Shown here one piece after another: positions 7,038 through 9,768 of a stretch of DNA of 9,768 bases. Positions within the stretch are counted from its first letter, which is position 1. Each line of letters starts with the position of its first letter. A program made the translations under genes and the position numbers. Source of the DNA: an uncultured Anaerolineales bacterium. GTDB lineage: Bacteria; Chloroflexota; Anaerolineae; Anaerolineales; UBA11657. The stretch is from NCBI GenBank assembly GCA_913031335.1, contig CAJWGI010000025.1, positions 1 through 9,768 on the forward strand, read 5' to 3'. Under the pieces are notes generated by a model. It did no database searches. It was not told where the DNA came from and worked only from the letters and a program-made list of their open reading frames with translations.

Positions 7038-8582
7038 TCACGCGACGGCTTCCGCGATGACTGCTTCGAGCAGCTCTGCTTCCACCGTCAGGCCGTATTC
7101 TACCGCACCGATGGCGGTTAGCAAGGCGAAGGTGAGTTCGCCGGCGCGCTTCTTTTTGTCGCTTGCCATCAAGGCGCGGATGCGCTCCGCGGGCAGCTCC
7201 GGGCAGCCGGTGGGCAGCCCGAGCGTCAGCAGCTGCGCCTCCACCTGCTTGGACAGGCCCGCTGATGCCAGTCCGCTGCGCTCGGCAAGGCGCGTCTCGG
7301 CCAGCAGCCCAATGGCGATGGCCTCGCCGTGGCGCATCGCGAAATCGCTAGCGGCTTCGATTCCATGGCCAATGGTGTGGCCCAGATTCAGCTTGGCGCG
7401 CTCGCCTTGTTCATGCGGGTCACGCTGCACGATTTCGATTTTGACCACCAGCGCGCGCTGTACCAACTCGCGCGAGAGCGGTAGCGCTTGCGGGCCGAGC
7501 GCGGCGAAGAGTTCCTCATCGGCGATGAGGCCGTGCTTGAGCACCTCCGCCATTCCGGAAGTGTATTCTTCGCGGGGCAGCGTTGTCAGCAGCTCGGGGT
7601 CGGCCAGCACCAGCGCGGGCGGGTGGAAGGCGCCCACTAGGTTTTTGCCCTGCGGCAAATCCACGCCCACCTTGCCGCCGATGCTGGCATCTACCATTGC
7701 CAGCAGGGTGGACGGCACGTTCACCCAGCGCACGCCGCGCATGAAAGTGGCCGCCGCGAATCCGGCCAGATCGCCAATCACCCCACCGCCGACTGCCAGA
7801 ATCAGGCTGTGGCGGTCGAGGCCGTGTTGCAGGAAGGCGTCGTAAAGTTCGCGCGCCGAGGCGAGCGTCTTTTGCGCCTCCCCGGCCGGGATGCTCACCA
7901 GCGGAGCACCGAACTGCTCGCCAAGCGCCGCAGCCCACAACGGGCCGACGTTGGAATCGGTGACGACAACGGCGGGATGCGGCAGCCCGTGTTCGCGCAG
8001 CAGGCGCGGCAGATACAGCCGCGCGCTCTCGCCCAGCACAACGGGATAGCCACCAGCGGGTGTCTGCACCGTGCTGCGCCATGGCATCAGTTCGGAGACG
8101 ATGCGCTCGGCGGCGGCCTGCGGCGTGAGAGCGTCGGTGTGCAACTGCAGCGCGAAAGAATCATAATGGGTGGCGCGTTCACGCAGCAGTGCGCGCAGCG
8201 CGAAACCGTCTTTCTCCCCGTCCTGCAATAATGGGCGTCCGCTCTCAGCGCCCAGCCGCGCGCGGATGCTTTCCTCGGTGGCGCGCAGGCAGATTACCGG
8301 CCCGGCAGCGGCGGTCAGCGCGCGATTGTCGTCGTCGAGCAGCGCGCCGCCGCCCAGCGCAATCACGTGCCTATCCTGCGCGGCGGCCTGCACCACAGCA
8401 TCGCGCTCCAGCGCGCGGAAGGCAGCCTCGCCCTGCTGCGCGAATATGTCGGGAATTGATTTCCCCGCGCGCGCGACGATTCCCTCGTCTATGTCAACAA
8501 AGTCGTATTCCAGCATCTCGGCGCACAACCGTCCGATGGTGGTTTTGCCCGCGCCCGGCGGGCCGGTGAGGATGAAGTTCAT
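7038..8582 (-). CDS. aroKB: Bifunctional shikimate kinase / 3-dehydroquinate synthase
   Basis: A 514-residue fusion. Residues 1-165 are shikimate kinase (step 5): Walker A GPPGAGKT (7-14), Asp30 and Asp32 in DID, Arg56, the GGG turn (77-79), lid Arg116 in RPLL, and Arg136. Residues from about 172 on are 3-dehydroquinate synthase (step 2). They include GGGVIGD (265-271, NAD-binding), Asp298 and Lys304 in [11 protein letters not shown], Glu346 and Lys349 in AEVLKHG, Lys381, Arg395, Asn399, His402 and His406 in GHTIGH, His418 in RHGE, and Lys476. The metal ligands Glu346, His402 and His418, and the other catalytic residues known from fungal DHQS, are all present, so both halves should be active. 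The linker is only a few residues. The ATG at 8582 directly precedes the first strand of the kinase; an in-frame TGA lies 36 bases upstream and no clear Shine-Dalgarno is visible. The fused domains catalyse non-consecutive steps, so direct channelling is not implied. Confidence 0.97.
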   Translation of the reverse strand: MNFILTGPPGAGKTTIGRLCAEMLEYDFVDIDEGIVARAGKSIPDIFAQQGEAAFRALERDAVVQAAAQDRHVIALGGGALLDDDNRALTAAAGPVICLRATEESIRARLGAESGRPLLQDGEKDGFALRALLRERATHYDSFALQLHTDALTPQAAAERIVSELMPWRSTVQTPAGGYPVVLGESARLYLPRLLREHGLPHPAVVVTDSNVGPLWAAALGEQFGAPLVSIPAGEAQKTLASARELYDAFLQHGLDRHSLILAVGGGVIGDLAGFAAATFMRGVRWVNVPSTLLAMVDASIGGKVGVDLPQGKNLVGAFHPPALVLADPELLTTLPREEYTSGMAEVLKHGLIADEELFAALGPQALPLSRELVQRALVVKIEIVQRDPHEQGERAKLNLGHTIGHGIEAASDFAMRHGEAIAIGLLAETRLAERSGLASAGLSKQVEAQLLTLGLPTGCPELPAERIRALMASDKKKRAGELTFALLTAIGAVEYGLTVEAELLEAVIAEAVA

Positions 8583-8618
8583 GGTTTTCAGGTGATGATT
8601 GACGCTTTCGGCGTTTCT

Positions 8619-8634
8619 TCATGCACTCATGCAC
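8619..8634. repeat. Tandem 8-bp direct repeat between aroC and aroKB
   Basis: TCATGCAC occurs twice in perfect tandem (8619-8626 and 8627-8634). On the transcribed strand it reads GTGCATGA twice, giving two ATGA units shortly upstream of aroKB. The function is unknown. Confidence 0.55.
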
Positions 8635-8663
8635 GCCCACAGCAATGCCGGTCACTCATTCCA

Positions 8664-8677
8664 CTCCGCGCCCGGAG
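8664..8677 (-). other. Small perfect hairpin downstream of aroC
   Basis: CTCCG (8664-8668) and CGGAG (8673-8677) form a 5-bp stem with a 4-base loop, 15 bases past the aroC stop. No T-run follows in the aroC direction, so it is more likely an mRNA end-protecting or pausing structure than an intrinsic terminator. The stem sequesters the GGAG that precedes the mini-ORF. Confidence 0.35.
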
Positions 8678-8691
8678 CCGTATCCAACAGA

Positions 8692-9768
8692 CTACCAGAA
8701 AACGTGCTCCTGCGCTTCCATGGGCAAATCGTCAAGGGTGGCGGCGCGCAGCGATGCAAAGCGCGGCTTCATCTCCGCCAGCGAGTCACCGCCTAGTTTG
8801 CGCAGCAATTCATCCGCCAGCACGTAGGCCACCATCGCCTCGCCGACCACGGCCGCGCGCGGCACGGCGCAGAAATCTGAGCGCTCGTATGTGGTCGGGG
8901 CGGGTTGGGCGAGGGCAAGGTCCACGGTCTGAAGCGGGTTGAGCGTAGTGCTGAGCGGCTTCATGGCGGCGCGCAGCAGCAGCGGTTGCCCGGTGGTGAC
9001 GCCGCCCTCGGTGCCGCCGGCGCGGTTGGTGCGCCGCGTCACCCGTTCGTCTTCCAGAAATATCTCGTCGTGCACCTCGGTGCCGGGTTTGCGCGCGTTT
9101 TCAAAAGCCGTGCCGACCTCCACGCCCTTGATGGCGTGGATGCTGAGCAGCGCCTGCGCCAGCCGCCCTTCGATTTTACGGTCCCAGTGCACGTGCGAGC
9201 CCAGCCCGGGCGGTACGCCCAGCGCCATCACCTCGAACACGCCGCCGAGCGTGTCTCTGGCTTCCATCGCCTCGCGGATGTGCGCGCGCATGGCCTCGGC
9301 CGCCTTGGGGTTCGGGCAGCGCACGTCGCATTCATCCGCGCGCGCGGCGCGCTCCTCGATGGAGACGTCGCTGAGGTCGGCGGTCACGCTCCCGATTTCG
9401 GTCACGTAGCTGCCCACGCTGACGCCGAACTCGGCCAGCAATTTGCGGCAGACGGCCGCGGCCGCCACCCGCGCAGTGGTCTCGCGCGCAGAGGCGCGCT
9501 CTAGGCTGAAGCGCAGGTCGCGGTAACCGTATTTGACCGCGCCGGTCAGGTCGGCGTGGCCGGGGCGCGGCGTGGTCAGCGGCGGCACGGCCTTTCCTTG
9601 CCACTTCACGTGGTCAAGGTTGCGCACCTGCAGGCAGATGGGCGCGCCGATCGTGTGGCCGTGCATCACCCCGCCGAGGATTTGCACGCGGTCTTTTTCG
9701 ATTTTCATGCGCCCGCCGCTGCCAAAACCTTTCTGACGGCGGGCAAGATCGGGGTCGATGTCTTCCGC
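8692..9768 (-). CDS. aroC: Chorismate synthase, 5'-truncated by window edge
   Basis: Catalyses the last common step, 5-enolpyruvylshikimate-3-phosphate to chorismate, using reduced flavin. There are 358 visible residues, open to the right edge with no start reached. The ATG at 9708 is internal: the 20 codons before it read on as DPDLARRQKGFGSGGR, which is family sequence. By comparison with the Bacillus-type enzyme about 28 N-terminal residues are missing, including the GESHG histidine. Visible motifs, in residues from the edge, are RPGHAD with the second conserved His at 71, then ASARET (92-97), GVPPGLGSHVHWDRK, GVEVGTAFENARKPG, NRAGGTEGGVTTGQP and ERSDFCAVP. The usual SSARET is ASARET here, a mild change. 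The gene ends with TAG at 8692-8694. It is probably the first visible gene of the aro unit, with more aro genes possibly off the edge. Confidence 0.97.
   Translation of the reverse strand, partial: AEDIDPDLARRQKGFGSGGRMKIEKDRVQILGGVMHGHTIGAPICLQVRNLDHVKWQGKAVPPLTTPRPGHADLTGAVKYGYRDLRFSLERASARETTARVAAAAVCRKLLAEFGVSVGSYVTEIGSVTADLSDVSIEERAARADECDVRCPNPKAAEAMRAHIREAMEARDTLGGVFEVMALGVPPGLGSHVHWDRKIEGRLAQALLSIHAIKGVEVGTAFENARKPGTEVHDEIFLEDERVTRRTNRAGGTEGGVTTGQPLLLRAAMKPLSTTLNPLQTVDLALAQPAPTTYERSDFCAVPRAAVVGEAMVAYVLADELLRKLGGDSLAEMKPRFASLRAATLDDLPMEAQEHVFW

Larger units (their letters stand above)
8583..8691. other. aroC-aroKB intergenic gap with small repeat elements
   Basis: This is the only sizeable gap in the aro unit. 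It contains a short hairpin, a tandem repeat and a possible mini-ORF on the minus strand at 8659-8627 (10 codons, MSDRHCCGRA, with GGAG 4 bases before its ATG). I see no convincing promoter or terminator: the only -35/-10 pair I could propose (TTGGAT, 18 bp, TGGAAT) is poor. The mini-ORF has no Phe, Tyr or Trp codons, so it does not look like an aromatic attenuation leader peptide. Confidence 0.5.

Noticed and set aside
6985..7845. 286-codon plus-strand open frame
   Set aside because: It lies antisense to aroKB and the start of aroQ and is Ser/Ala/Arg-rich with no recognisable family. Long antisense frames are expected in GC-rich genes.
8627..8659. 10-codon mini-ORF before aroKB as an annotated gene
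   Set aside because: It is too short to support by sequence alone and lacks aromatic codons expected of an attenuation peptide; kept only as an observation within the gap.
8905..9504. 199-codon plus-strand open frame
   Set aside because: It is antisense to aroC, has low-complexity composition and no recognisable domain.
9706..9708. ATG as the start of aroC
   Set aside because: The in-frame sequence upstream continues as conserved chorismate synthase (LARRQKGFGSGGR before MKIEKD), so the true start is beyond the right edge.
1..9768. CRISPR array, tRNA or rRNA, insertion sequence, phage or defence genes
   Set aside because: I found no spaced repeats of CRISPR type, no tRNA-like cloverleaf, no transposase motifs and no unassigned coding space large enough for such genes.

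Overview
The window is a GC-rich bacterial chromosome segment carrying ordinary biosynthesis and transport genes in three blocks. There are six protein-coding genes, two of them cut by the window edges, and I see no RNA gene, insertion sequence, phage gene or CRISPR array. The fusion of shikimate kinase to 3-dehydroquinate synthase (kinase half first), placed between chorismate synthase and a type II dehydroquinase, is known from Chloroflexota and Thermotogota. The high GC content makes a Chloroflexota-like organism the better guess. This rests on gene architecture only and is tentative.

Left block (1-3686, minus strand): the first ~1228 codons of gltB, the large subunit of glutamate synthase. 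The reading frame is intact and its C-terminal end lies off the left edge. A 155-bp divergent intergenic region (3687-3841) carries candidate promoters for both sides and a tandem 8-bp repeat in the gltB leader.

Middle block (3842-5458, plus strand): a two-gene unit of a short PiT-family phosphate transporter and a PhoU-like DUF47 partner. The DUF47 gene has a near-ideal ribosome binding site built over the transporter's stop codon. A perfect 9-bp GC hairpin lies between this unit and the convergent genes to its right, and its loop contains the stop codon of the neighbouring aminotransferase.

Right block (5471-9768, minus strand, read from right to left): aroC (start off the right edge), aroKB fusion, aroQ, and a fold-type-I PLP-dependent aminotransferase. 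This looks like one operon. Its aro genes supply steps 2 (AroB domain), 3 (AroQ), 5 (AroK domain) and 7 (AroC) of the shikimate pathway. The aminotransferase may act on aromatic amino acids, but its substrate cannot be read from the sequence. The last three genes are packed with 12-16 bp gaps. The aroC-aroKB gap is longer (109 bp) and holds a small hairpin, a tandem 8-bp repeat and a possible 10-codon mini-ORF.

There is no gene-free stretch longer than 155 bp. I did not find a convincing new system. The observations most worth checking are the aroC-aroKB gap, the unassigned aminotransferase and the hairpin shared by the convergent gene ends.
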